Below are positions 52,453-60,526 of a DNA stretch of 64,000 nt, in pieces (the stretch's first letter is position 1; every line of letters begins with the position of its first letter). The stretch is from positions 22,418 to 86,417 of the forward strand of contig DBWR01000021.1 of assembly GCA_002309305.1 (NCBI GenBank). Direction: 5' to 3'. The stretch comes from Treponema sp. UBA1233 (GTDB taxonomy: Bacteria; Spirochaetota; Spirochaetia; Treponematales; Treponemataceae). The notes beneath the pieces were generated by a model, which was not told where the DNA came from, did not search any database, and was given only the letters and a program-made list of their open reading frames with translations. The position numbers were made by a program, and so were the translations under genes.

Positions 52453-53467
52453 TTTACCTCAGGAATTGATTGCGCAAAAACCTTCAGGAAAAAGAGGAGA
52501 GGACAGGCTCATGCTCCTTTCCCGAAATGACGGAAGGGTTGAACATCACGTAATGGCGGACCTGCCCGATTTGATAGAAAGCGGAACCCTGATGATTTTT
52601 AACAACAGCAGGGTAAGACGAAGCAGGTGCTACGGAATAAAGAAATCAAGCGGACGTGAGCAGGAGTTCATGTTTTTAAAGCAACTTTCTGATTCAGGCG
52701 ACACATGGCACACTATGGTCAAGGGAGCAAAAAAGGTAAGGGAAGGCAACGTCTACCAGTTCCCGGATGGAAGCGAAGGCACGATAATCGAAAATCCCGA
52801 AGATGAGGGAAGTGAATTCCGCACGATAAAATTTCCATTTTGCATAGACGAGGATTGGTTTGAGCGAAACGGCCATATTCCCCTTCCTCCCTACATCAGG
52901 CGGGAAGACACCGAAAACGATGCGGAAAGATACCAGACGATTTATGCCAGCGAAACAGGTAGCGCCGCATGTCCTACGGCAGGCCTCCATTTTACTGAGG
53001 AGCTCCTCCAGAAACTAAAGGACAAAAACATCGGCCTTGAATGGATAACCCTTCATGTTGGACTTGGAACATTCCTTCCAGTCAGGGTTGAACAGATAGA
53101 AGACCACAAGATGCACGAGGAAGTTTACACGGTTCCTTATGATGTTGCGGAAAAAATCAATGCGGCAAAAAAAGAAGGCCGTCCGATTCTTGCTGTGGGA
53201 ACTACATCTGTACGTACATTGGAAAGCGCATGCGACGAGAACGGTAGAGTAAAGGGGGGCACTGGAAGCACTCATATTTTCATGTATCCGGGTTACAAGT
53301 TCAAGGTTGTAGATCAGATGTTCACCAATTTCCACACACCTGAATCAACTCTGATCATGCTTGTGTCTGCGTTTGCGGGAAGGGAAAACATTTTAAGCGC
53401 TTATCAGCAGGCGGTTGAACAGAAATACCGCTTCTTCTCCTATGGTGACGCAATGCTGATTAAATGA
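52427..53467 (+). CDS. queA: S-adenosylmethionine:tRNA ribosyltransferase-isomerase
   Basis: 346 aa. It transfers and isomerises the ribose of SAM to give epoxyqueuosine in t[23 protein letters not shown], the conserved [47 protein letters not shown] are present. It overlaps ruvB by 26 nt, an arrangement common in many bacteria. Confidence 0.96.
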   Translation: MKTSDFYFDLPQELIAQKPSGKRGEDRLMLLSRNDGRVEHHVMADLPDLIESGTLMIFNNSRVRRSRCYGIKKSSGREQEFMFLKQLSDSGDTWHTMVKGAKKVREGNVYQFPDGSEGTIIENPEDEGSEFRTIKFPFCIDEDWFERNGHIPLPPYIRREDTENDAERYQTIYASETGSAACPTAGLHFTEELLQKLKDKNIGLEWITLHVGLGTFLPVRVEQIEDHKMHEEVYTVPYDVAEKINAAKKEGRPILAVGTTSVRTLESACDENGRVKGGTGSTHIFMYPGYKFKVVDQMFTNFHTPESTLIMLVSAFAGRENILSAYQQAVEQKYRFFSYGDAMLIK

Positions 53468-53481
53468 ATTGTAAAGGTAAA

Positions 53482-54291
53482 TCAGCAGTTTGCCAGAGAA
53501 GAACGCAGCAGGTTTAAGAACTGGGTCTTTAAAATTGTAGGGGCCTTGTTGCTTCCTTCTATGGAGTCGTAAATCTCTGATGCAGTTTGAATGAATGCAT
53601 CCATGTCTTCCTTTTGAATCGGCAAGTGTGTTCCCAAAAGTATGTTTTCAAATTCCTTTGAGTGGAATACTATTGGTCCTGCAAACACTATGCTGATGTT
53701 GTCAATGCTTCCGCGTTCAGTATTGCAAAGGAAAGTAAAGCTTGCTGAATTCTCCGTTATCCTGTGAGATGGTCCTACACGCTCAAAAATGTTTATCCTC
53801 CATTCTGTTGTGGGGATGCGTATTTTTGAAAGGACTGATTTTTCCGGGACACCTGTAAAATGTGAAAGTGGAATTACCTTTGAATCATTTGCTGATTTTT
53901 TTATTTCAACTCTTGTATCAAGTGCAACAAGGGGGGACCATAAGGTTAGTTTTTGTCCTTCTGCACAGATGTTACCACCAAGGGTTGCAAGATTTCTGAC
54001 GGCTGCATTTCCTATGGACATAAGGGCCTCTCTGAGAACCGGCTGTATTTTAGTTTTATCCACCTTCAGCATTTCGCTTAGTGTTACTGCAGGTCCCACG
54101 TCAATAAATCTTTCACGTCTTTCTATTTGCGATAGCTCAGGAATTCCACGGACCGAAACCGATTTTTCGTCGATTAGGTTTTCCCATGTGCATCCACCAA
54201 GTACCCTGAGCGTGCTGTTCCTGTCCAGGTGAGAAAACAAATCGTCAAGTGTTTTTGTAAGCAGAACCTGCTGCTCAGAGTTTTTTGCCAT
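53482..54291 (-). CDS. FAD-binding subunit of a molybdenum-hydroxylase-like complex (CoxM/XdhB fold)
   Basis: 269 aa. It resembles the FAD-binding domain of xanthine dehydrogenase/CO dehydrogenase: TLRVLGGCTWENLI near the N terminus (FAD pyrophosphate loop), VGPAVTLSEML, then GNAAVRNLATLGGNICAEGQ, and the C-terminal CO-dehydrogenase flavoprotein domain (RITENSASFTFLCNTERGSI). The TLGGN motif is intact; the following N-A-S-P-x-G-D of typical members is replaced. It is the last of a five-gene operon and overlaps the iron-sulphur gene by 17 nt. Confidence 0.8.
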   Translation of the reverse strand: MAKNSEQQVLLTKTLDDLFSHLDRNSTLRVLGGCTWENLIDEKSVSVRGIPELSQIERRERFIDVGPAVTLSEMLKVDKTKIQPVLREALMSIGNAAVRNLATLGGNICAEGQKLTLWSPLVALDTRVEIKKSANDSKVIPLSHFTGVPEKSVLSKIRIPTTEWRINIFERVGPSHRITENSASFTFLCNTERGSIDNISIVFAGPIVFHSKEFENILLGTHLPIQKEDMDAFIQTASEIYDSIEGSNKAPTILKTQFLNLLRSSLANC

Positions 54292-54772
54292 TGTTGCTTT
54301 TTCCTTCCCGGTTTTGCTTTATCAGGTAAGCGAGCTTTATTCCATGAATCAATGTGTCACGGTCGGTACAACATGGATTCAAATTTCTGACAACATCCAG
54401 AATGTCTTCATCTTCCGGCATTGTAGGTTCGGTCAGTACTCTGTATGCGCTAAAGATTTTTCCTGCATTGCAATAACCGCACAAATGGATTCCGGCCTGT
54501 TTGAATCCGCTCATTATGTCATTGTAAATTGGTTCCGCCTTGCTGAAGTATTCCAGAGTAACAATTGAACAGTCTCTTAAAATTCCTACCGGCAGCGTGC
54601 AAGATGGTACTGGATCTCCGTCAAGCAATACCATGCAGTTTCCGCAGAGGCCTTCCGTACAACCTAACTTTATGCTGTACAAATTCAAGCGTCGTAAAGT
54701 TGTCTGAAGGCTTTCAGCAGGTTCCGCATCCAGTATCGTGCGTTCTCCGTTTAATGTCAGGGGAATCTTCAT
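54275..54772 (-). CDS. 2Fe-2S subunit of a molybdenum-hydroxylase-like complex (CoxS/XdhC fold)
   Basis: 165 aa. The plant-type ferredoxin site KLGCTEGLCGNCMVLLDGD...SC (about 36-60) supports one cluster. The second domain has CGYCNAGKI and NPCCTDRDT: the usual second pair reads C-R-C, here the two Cys are adjacent, so the second cluster may be altered. Overlaps the large subunit by 4 nt and the FAD subunit by 17 nt. It would transfer electrons from the active site to FAD if the complex is a redox enzyme. Confidence 0.85.
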   Translation of the reverse strand: MKIPLTLNGERTILDAEPAESLQTTLRRLNLYSIKLGCTEGLCGNCMVLLDGDPVPSCTLPVGILRDCSIVTLEYFSKAEPIYNDIMSGFKQAGIHLCGYCNAGKIFSAYRVLTEPTMPEDEDILDVVRNLNPCCTDRDTLIHGIKLAYLIKQNREGKSNNGKKL

Positions 54773-57156
54773 TTTGCATCCTCCTGTTCAGAATTGTTTT
54801 TTTCCTGTGCCTTTTGCATTTTCATTGCTTCAATCTTGCGGTGTTTTGCAAGTAGCATTTTATAAAGGCTGTCAGTCTGTAATGGAAGACAATCGATTGT
54901 AATTCCCAAAGCCTGAGAAACCGCCTGAGTATATGCGGCTGGAATGATCTGATAAAGCAGCTCTCCGATTTGTGCAGAATCTCCGTTTGAGTTTACAAAG
55001 CTTATGTGAATGTTTGAATAATCGATTTGTTCAAAATCTACAAGTGACGAAAGTATTTTTTGCACAGAAAGCTTGAGTGTGTTTTCCGCATCTTGCAGGT
55101 TCATGATTCTTCCGCCGTTTACGATTATGTATATGTTCCTGATGTTTTCTCGGAATGTGTTTTGATCAAGGTCTATTTCCACGGTTGCCGCACCAAAAGA
55201 TGTTGTATGGAATGGAATGCCTTCGAACTTGTTTTGATTCCATAGTTTCTGCTGGCTTGCAGTACTTGTCTTTTTTACTTCAAGTGGCAGCTTGGATTTC
55301 TGATGCTGTCGTTTCAAGGTCTCGCAGCATTTTTGAAGTAGTTCGGTCATCGCACTGATGTTGGAATAAATGGTTTCCGGTAAAAGAGGCTCATTATCGT
55401 TAGAAAAATCCGAATTGATTTTTACACTGGATGTAGAAACAGAAAGAATTTCCGAGACGGTTTTTCCCCATGCCTCCTGAATTGAAGCAGAAACTGGCGA
55501 ACAGTGGATTACTACATTGTCTTCTTTTTCCCATGTTACGCTAATGGATTGGTCACTGTTCTTGAAAAGCTGTGAACCGTAATAGCATGAACCTTCGGAT
55601 GCACAGGCAAGACCTATGCCACGCAAAGGTAAGGACGAATCAGAAGTTTCCAGAAGGTTGGTCCCATGTTTTGTCCTTATGATGTTGTTCAGACGATATG
55701 CACTGTATTTTCTTTCAAGGTCACTTTGTTTTGCAAGTAGTTCCAGAATATCGGGAGCCTTGTCAAAGTTAAATAGAAACGGCATGTGTTGGCCCTTCTT
55801 GTCTGAACTGGCAAGATTGACCAGACGTATTTCCTGTGGAGTAAGATTGTATGCCTTTCCCAACTCGTTAATTTGATTTTCAACTGCAAAGAAAGCGGCT
55901 GAATCCAAGGTCTGCAAATCAATTGAAGTAGGCGGATTACTTGAACGGTAAGCGCTTGCGTTTATGCTGATGTTCTGAGGGCTGTAGCATCCATATGAAG
56001 CTATTGCAAGGCGGTCAACAATTTCCTGAACAAAAGGATTGTATGCTCCTGCATCAACATCAATGTGAATCTGCATTGCAATAATCTTTCCGGTTTCATC
56101 TGCTCCTGTCTTATGGACAATTGTGATGGGCCTCATCGACTCCATGAATCTTTCCTGTTCTTCCTGAGTGTACACCAACTTGATGCATTTGCCGGTATGG
56201 TATGAAGCGACAGCAACTTGGCTCGCAATGATAGAACTGTACCACACTGATGCGGATGAACGGTGATTGGATCGTGTCTTGGAAATTATAATGTCATCAT
56301 CGTGGATTTTAAGGACCTCGGAAAGTGTATCACGTAGGTTTTCAAGCCAGAGGGTAGGGGCGTAAACAAACAGCTGGCCGTTTTTGTAGCTGCATATTGC
56401 ACCGCTTGGTTCCCTGTAATCAGGGGGATTAAGCATGTATGACCATGAGTTTTGAATTACCTTGTGGCATTTTTTCAGTGCTTCATCTATTCCCACGGGT
56501 GAACCTTTTTTTTCTCGTGTAAAACAGGGACCCCTTTCAATTTTACGGCTTGTTATGATTGTAGGCTCCGGCTCGTCATCATCCTGATCTGAATCAAGTA
56601 TGGTCTTGTCCGTCTGAATGTTTTTGTCGTCGTCAGGTTGTGTGTCAAAATAATCCTCAACATCCAGTGCAAGAGCCTTTGATATTGCATCGATTTGATC
56701 CTGATCTGCATTTTTGGTTTCAGAAATTGTTTCCTGACTATAATCCTGTTCCGCATCTTCTATGGTGTGCAGGTATGAATCGATAGTGTTTGAATCGAAT
56801 GTGAATTGAATTTCACCGTATAATTCGTTGACTGTCTTTTCATCCGGTCCCACAAGAATGCCGAGCGGTTCGCCAAGATATGAAATGTTTCCTTTGCTGA
56901 AAACTGGTACTGAACCGTGTGGAGTTTCTATGAGGTTGCTTCCTGGTACGTCCTTTGCCGTAAACAGATAGTATCCTTCTGGCAGGTCTCCGTGAGAGAT
57001 TGAAGTAATCTTACCGGATTTTGTTGGACATCGAACTATTACCGCATAAAGCATGTCGCGGAATTCAAGGTCGGAATAAAAGCCCTTGTGGAACGAAAGC
57101 CGAGGTATTTTTTTTGTTGCCTTTTCTTTTGTCGCCGGAGCCTTTGTTCTAGACAT
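54769..57156 (-). CDS. Molybdopterin-hydroxylase-like large subunit with degenerate cofactor site
   Basis: 795 aa, the usual length. The a/b hammerhead domain is recognisable: SDLEFRDMLYAVIVRCPTKS, VPGSNLIETPHG, SYLGEPLGILVG. The molybdenum-binding domain then departs from all catalytic members: the Q-x-H-x-E-P region is DYREPSGAICSY, the GGGFGGK loop is replaced by RSNHRSSAS, and the D-x-GQG-x-x-T loop by ASIQEAWGKT. A GE pair remains near the C terminus (QIGELLYQI). An acidic insert lies at about 140-210. From memory T. pallidum has a homologue (TP0080, 'quinoline 2-oxidoreductase') in the same gene order. It overlaps the aminotransferase by 8 nt. Whether any molybdopterin is bound is doubtful. 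Confidence 0.8.
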   Translation of the reverse strand: MSRTKAPATKEKATKKIPRLSFHKGFYSDLEFRDMLYAVIVRCPTKSGKITSISHGDLPEGYYLFTAKDVPGSNLIETPHGSVPVFSKGNISYLGEPLGILVGPDEKTVNELYGEIQFTFDSNTIDSYLHTIEDAEQDYSQETISETKNADQDQIDAISKALALDVEDYFDTQPDDDKNIQTDKTILDSDQDDDEPEPTIITSRKIERGPCFTREKKGSPVGIDEALKKCHKVIQNSWSYMLNPPDYREPSGAICSYKNGQLFVYAPTLWLENLRDTLSEVLKIHDDDIIISKTRSNHRSSASVWYSSIIASQVAVASYHTGKCIKLVYTQEEQERFMESMRPITIVHKTGADETGKIIAMQIHIDVDAGAYNPFVQEIVDRLAIASYGCYSPQNISINASAYRSSNPPTSIDLQTLDSAAFFAVENQINELGKAYNLTPQEIRLVNLASSDKKGQHMPFLFNFDKAPDILELLAKQSDLERKYSAYRLNNIIRTKHGTNLLETSDSSLPLRGIGLACASEGSCYYGSQLFKNSDQSISVTWEKEDNVVIHCSPVSASIQEAWGKTVSEILSVSTSSVKINSDFSNDNEPLLPETIYSNISAMTELLQKCCETLKRQHQKSKLPLEVKKTSTASQQKLWNQNKFEGIPFHTTSFGAATVEIDLDQNTFRENIRNIYIIVNGGRIMNLQDAENTLKLSVQKILSSLVDFEQIDYSNIHISFVNSNGDSAQIGELLYQIIPAAYTQAVSQALGITIDCLPLQTDSLYKMLLAKHRKIEAMKMQKAQEKNNSEQEDAK

Positions 57157-58324
57157 GATGCTCCCCGCCTGTTTTCTTTACGCATTCAATTACATAAGAA
57201 ACCATGTCTTCCGTCATGTCAGGCCACAATGGAAGCGTGATTGTCCTTGAGTACTGCTTTTGTGCGTTAGGAAAATTTTCCGGTGTAAAATCAGGATACA
57301 GTTTTTTCCAGTATGTAAAATGAAACAGAGGAATAAAGTGCATGCTGATTCCAAGTCCCATCCCCTGAAGCTCTTTTGCAAAAGTGTTCCTGTCGCAGTC
57401 AAGCTTTTCAAGGTTAAGCCTGAGCAAATACAAATGCCATGAGTTTCCTTTTGAATCAGGAGGGATGGTGAGGTAATCAAGCTTTGAAAATGCCTCGTTA
57501 TATTTTTCTACATGAGTTTTTCTCTTCCGGTCAAATTCTTCCGCACGTTCAAGCTGTACGCGTCCCAGGGCTGCAAGCATGTCGGGTAAATTGCATTTAA
57601 AACCAGGTGCGATTATGTCATATTCCCATGAAGCTCGTGGAGAAGTGTAGCGGTCCCATGTCGTCCTGTCCATTCCGTGAAGCCGCATTACGGTCATTCT
57701 CTTTGCAAGCTCAGGGTCTTTTGTCGTGACCATGCCACCTTCTGCCGTGGTGATTGTCTTTGTGGCATAAAAGGAGAATACGCCTATGTCACCGATTGCA
57801 CCCGCATATCCCATGTCCGTAAGGCTTGGAAATGAATGAGCGCAGTCTTCGATTACCTTTACATTGAACTGTCTTGCCAGTTCCATTATTTCCTTCATGT
57901 TGCAGACATTACCCGCAATGTGGACAGGAACAATCGCCTTTACATTTTTTCCCTTTGGGCCTTCCAGAATCTTTTTTATTGACTCCGGCGAAATTGAATA
58001 TGAATCTTCCTCAACATCCGCAAAATAAACGTCGGCATTCAGATGACGTGCGCTGGTTGCGGTAGAGACAAAGGTGTATGGTGTTGTTATTACGGCAGTT
58101 CCCGGTCCCACTCCGCATGCTTCCATTGCAAGAATCATTCCGCTGGTGTTGGAGTTTACGCAAAGTGCATGAGGAACATTAAGCTTCTGTGCGAATTCCT
58201 TTTCGAATGCCAGGGCTTCCTTTCCTGTTGTAAGCCATCCGCTCCTCATTACGCGAAGAACTGCATCTTCCTCTTCTTTTCCGATTGAAGCCTTAAAAAA
58301 AGGTACCTTTATTTCCTGAGCCAT
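57149..58324 (-). CDS. DegT/DnrJ/EryC1 nucleotide-sugar aminotransferase
   Basis: 391 aa PLP enzyme. It aminates a 4- or 3-keto nucleotide sugar using glutamate. N-terminal VPFFKASIGKEEEDAVLRVM, CVNSNTSGMILAME, the VIEDCAHSFPS region (Asp that holds PLP) and FSFYATKTITTAEGGMV with the Schiff-base Lys are all present. It follows the dehydratase, its stop/start overlapping as TAATG. Together they would make a 4-amino-4,6-dideoxy nucleotide sugar, as PglF/PglE do. No acetyltransferase follows; instead the oxidoreductase-like subunits do. The gene resembles T. pallidum TP0078 (spsC), from memory. Confidence 0.93.
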   Translation of the reverse strand: MAQEIKVPFFKASIGKEEEDAVLRVMRSGWLTTGKEALAFEKEFAQKLNVPHALCVNSNTSGMILAMEACGVGPGTAVITTPYTFVSTATSARHLNADVYFADVEEDSYSISPESIKKILEGPKGKNVKAIVPVHIAGNVCNMKEIMELARQFNVKVIEDCAHSFPSLTDMGYAGAIGDIGVFSFYATKTITTAEGGMVTTKDPELAKRMTVMRLHGMDRTTWDRYTSPRASWEYDIIAPGFKCNLPDMLAALGRVQLERAEEFDRKRKTHVEKYNEAFSKLDYLTIPPDSKGNSWHLYLLRLNLEKLDCDRNTFAKELQGMGLGISMHFIPLFHFTYWKKLYPDFTPENFPNAQKQYSRTITLPLWPDMTEDMVSYVIECVKKTGGEHHV

Positions 58325-59853
58325 TACAATACCACCTTAACTGATTCAGAAAGGTCAACATGTTTTCCCTGATTCTGCTGTTCGGAATAATATTCGTCCA
58401 GGGTGGGAATCGCCTGCCTTAATATTTTAATCAACTCTTCCCTGTTCCTGAACAAGTCCTTTTGCTTTTCATCCCAGCTGCATATCGGCCTGAGTTTTTC
58501 CAACAGATCGTCCAGGATGAATGTTTCAGGATCTTTTGTAGTTAGCTTTAATATTTTCTTGTATGCGGTTGGTTTTGGATCTTCTTCTTCAAGCCATAGC
58601 GGTTCGTAAAGTCGTTCTCCGGGACGCACGCCAATGAACTTTATGTCCATGTCCTTGTATGGCTCAAATCCGCTGAACCTGATGATCTGTTCTGCAATCT
58701 CAAGAATCTTTACGGGCTCTCCCATGTCCAGAAGATATGCCTGGGCATTTTTTCCGACACCACCGGTCTGAAGCACAAGAGAACATGCCTCGGGAATCGT
58801 CATGAAAAAGCGAACCATGTCCTTGTCGGTGACCGTCACAGGCCCACCGTTTTGAATCTGTTCCATGAAAATCGGAAGAAGGGAACCTCGTGACCCCAAT
58901 ACGTTTCCAAATCGCACGAACATGAATGACTGGGAGCTTGATGTTTTTTTTGCCGCCTGAAGAACAAGTTTTTCGGAAAGCATCTTGCTCACACCGTAAA
59001 CTGAAACAGGGGAAACCGCCTTGTCTGTGGAAATTAGCACAAATCGTTCAACTCCAAATTCCAGGGCCGCATCCAGAAGGTTTTTTGTTCCAAAGACATT
59101 GTTTTCGATTACGGCAACAGGATTTTCTTCCATCATGGGAACATGCTTGTATGCCGCACAGTGGAAGATTACGTCCGCCCTTGTATGAGAGATGATGAAG
59201 CGCACGTATTCCCTGTCCTTCATGTCGCCTATAATCGGGACAACAGCCGCCTTTTCTCCCACACCCTCGTTCTGTAACAGGTGGAGCTCACGGTAAATCT
59301 TTACGATTGAATTTTCTCCGTGGCCAAAGAGGTAGATTCGTTCAGCCCCTCCCGACAAAAGCTGGCGTGAAAGCTCAGAGCCTATGGAACCTCCCGCCCC
59401 CGTAATCAAAACGCGTTTTCCCTTGAGGTATGCAAGGCTTTCGTGGAGCGGAATTATTATCGGGGTCCTTCCCAAAATGTCCAGAGGATTGATTTCACGT
59501 GCCTGAACCAGATGAGCCTTGCCGTTAACAACCTGGCTTATTGACGGAAGGATCTTTATGTGAAGGAAATTGCTTTTCTTGAGTATCTGGTATATCTGCC
59601 TGATTCGTTCAACTGGGGCCGATGGAATTGCGATAATTGCCTCATCAATGCCGTTTACGCGCAACAGGGATGCAACATTATCTATGGGGCCCAGAACGGG
59701 TATTCCCTCGATTTTACGGCCGATCAGGCTTTCGTCATCATCCAGAAACGCAGCGATTTCACCGAATATCTTTTTCCTTTTTATGTCCTCTGCAATCATC
59801 TGACCGGCAAAACCGGCGCCTATGATGTACAGCTTGCTTTCAACTTTACCCAT
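58324..59853 (-). CDS. Nucleotide-sugar 4,6-dehydratase (CapD/FlaA1/PglF family, no membrane domain)
   Basis: 509 aa with two Rossmann regions. An N-terminal CoA/nucleotide-binding-type part (LYIIGAGFAGQMIAEDIKRK, AAFLDDDESLIGRKIEGIPV) precedes the catalytic SDR with RVLITGAGGSIGSELSRQLL (about 146-165), HVPMMEENP, and YGVSKMLSEK (Tyr-x3-Lys). PglF/WbpM-type proteins carry four N-terminal transmembrane helices; these are missing, so this enzyme is soluble. It converts UDP-GlcNAc or a relative to a 4-keto-6-deoxy sugar. First gene of the five-gene operon. From memory it corresponds to T. pallidum TP0077 (cap5D). Confidence 0.92.
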   Translation of the reverse strand: MGKVESKLYIIGAGFAGQMIAEDIKRKKIFGEIAAFLDDDESLIGRKIEGIPVLGPIDNVASLLRVNGIDEAIIAIPSAPVERIRQIYQILKKSNFLHIKILPSISQVVNGKAHLVQAREINPLDILGRTPIIIPLHESLAYLKGKRVLITGAGGSIGSELSRQLLSGGAERIYLFGHGENSIVKIYRELHLLQNEGVGEKAAVVPIIGDMKDREYVRFIISHTRADVIFHCAAYKHVPMMEENPVAVIENNVFGTKNLLDAALEFGVERFVLISTDKAVSPVSVYGVSKMLSEKLVLQAAKKTSSSQSFMFVRFGNVLGSRGSLLPIFMEQIQNGGPVTVTDKDMVRFFMTIPEACSLVLQTGGVGKNAQAYLLDMGEPVKILEIAEQIIRFSGFEPYKDMDIKFIGVRPGERLYEPLWLEEEDPKPTAYKKILKLTTKDPETFILDDLLEKLRPICSWDEKQKDLFRNREELIKILRQAIPTLDEYYSEQQNQGKHVDLSESVKVVL

Positions 59854-59913
59854 ATGATTACCTTATACCCCATATTGTACCATAGGCATGTGTTTTCTTC
59901 AATAATTTAAATC

Positions 59914-59940
59914 TAAACTGAAACTTTAGAATACCGATTA
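59914..59940 (+). promoter_or_regulatory. Sigma-28-like promoter
   Basis: TAAACTGA (59914-59921), 11 nt, ACCGATTA (59933-59940). TAAA-N15-ACCGATTA has the exact consensus spacing. The downstream leader to 59991 contains GAGGGG. Confidence 0.45.
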
Positions 59941-59990
59941 TATAAGGGTAGATTTAGGTGTATTATAGATTTTTTTAGAGGGGATTTGCC

Positions 59991-60503
59991 ATGACAGGAC
60001 GAAAATATACACTTTCACTGATTATTCTAATGGCTCTGGCAGTAGCTTCAAGTTACTCGGCCGTCATTTCTTTTCAGGTAATTCAACATGATGACACTCA
60101 AACGGAAGTACGCGCTTCTTCCCATATTATAGAAAACGCCCTTTTTGACTATTTTTTCGACAAGGGGTTTATAGTCACCAATTCTCCTGCCGCAGCTTCT
60201 GAAGATGAATATGAGGACAAGTCAATCTATTACCGCTCAATGGCAGAGGCAAAACTCGGAAAATGTGAGTATTTTGTGGTAATTCTGGCTGATTTCCAGG
60301 CTGGAATATCTTCAAATCCGGGTGGAATTTTCCTTTCCCACATAAAACAGGTTGAATGGACCGTTTATGAGGCTTCTAGCGGTAAAAAAATCGGTGGCGG
60401 ATCCAAGATTCCTAAGGTAATCTCCAACAGGCTGGATAATGAACAGGGAATCAGTTCATTTATGGCAGAAGTGGCTCAGGACATTTACAAAGTCGTAAAA
60501 TAA
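59991..60503 (+). CDS. Small secreted protein of unknown function
   Basis: 170 aa. ATG follows AGAGGGG. A signal peptide (YTLSLIILMALAVASSYSA) is followed by one alpha/beta domain: FQVIQHDDTQTEVRASSHII, ENALFDYFFDKGFIVTNSPA, YFVVILADFQAGISSNPGGI, VEWTVYEASSGKKIGGG. The pattern resembles small periplasmic domains that sense or bind in assembly lipoproteins, but I assign no family. It lies 23 nt before the SPOR-domain gene and is probably cotranscribed. Confidence 0.65.
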   Translation: MTGRKYTLSLIILMALAVASSYSAVISFQVIQHDDTQTEVRASSHIIENALFDYFFDKGFIVTNSPAAASEDEYEDKSIYYRSMAEAKLGKCEYFVVILADFQAGISSNPGGIFLSHIKQVEWTVYEASSGKKIGGGSKIPKVISNRLDNEQGISSFMAEVAQDIYKVVK

Positions 60504-60526
60504 GGGAAAATGTGGTGAGGATGAAA

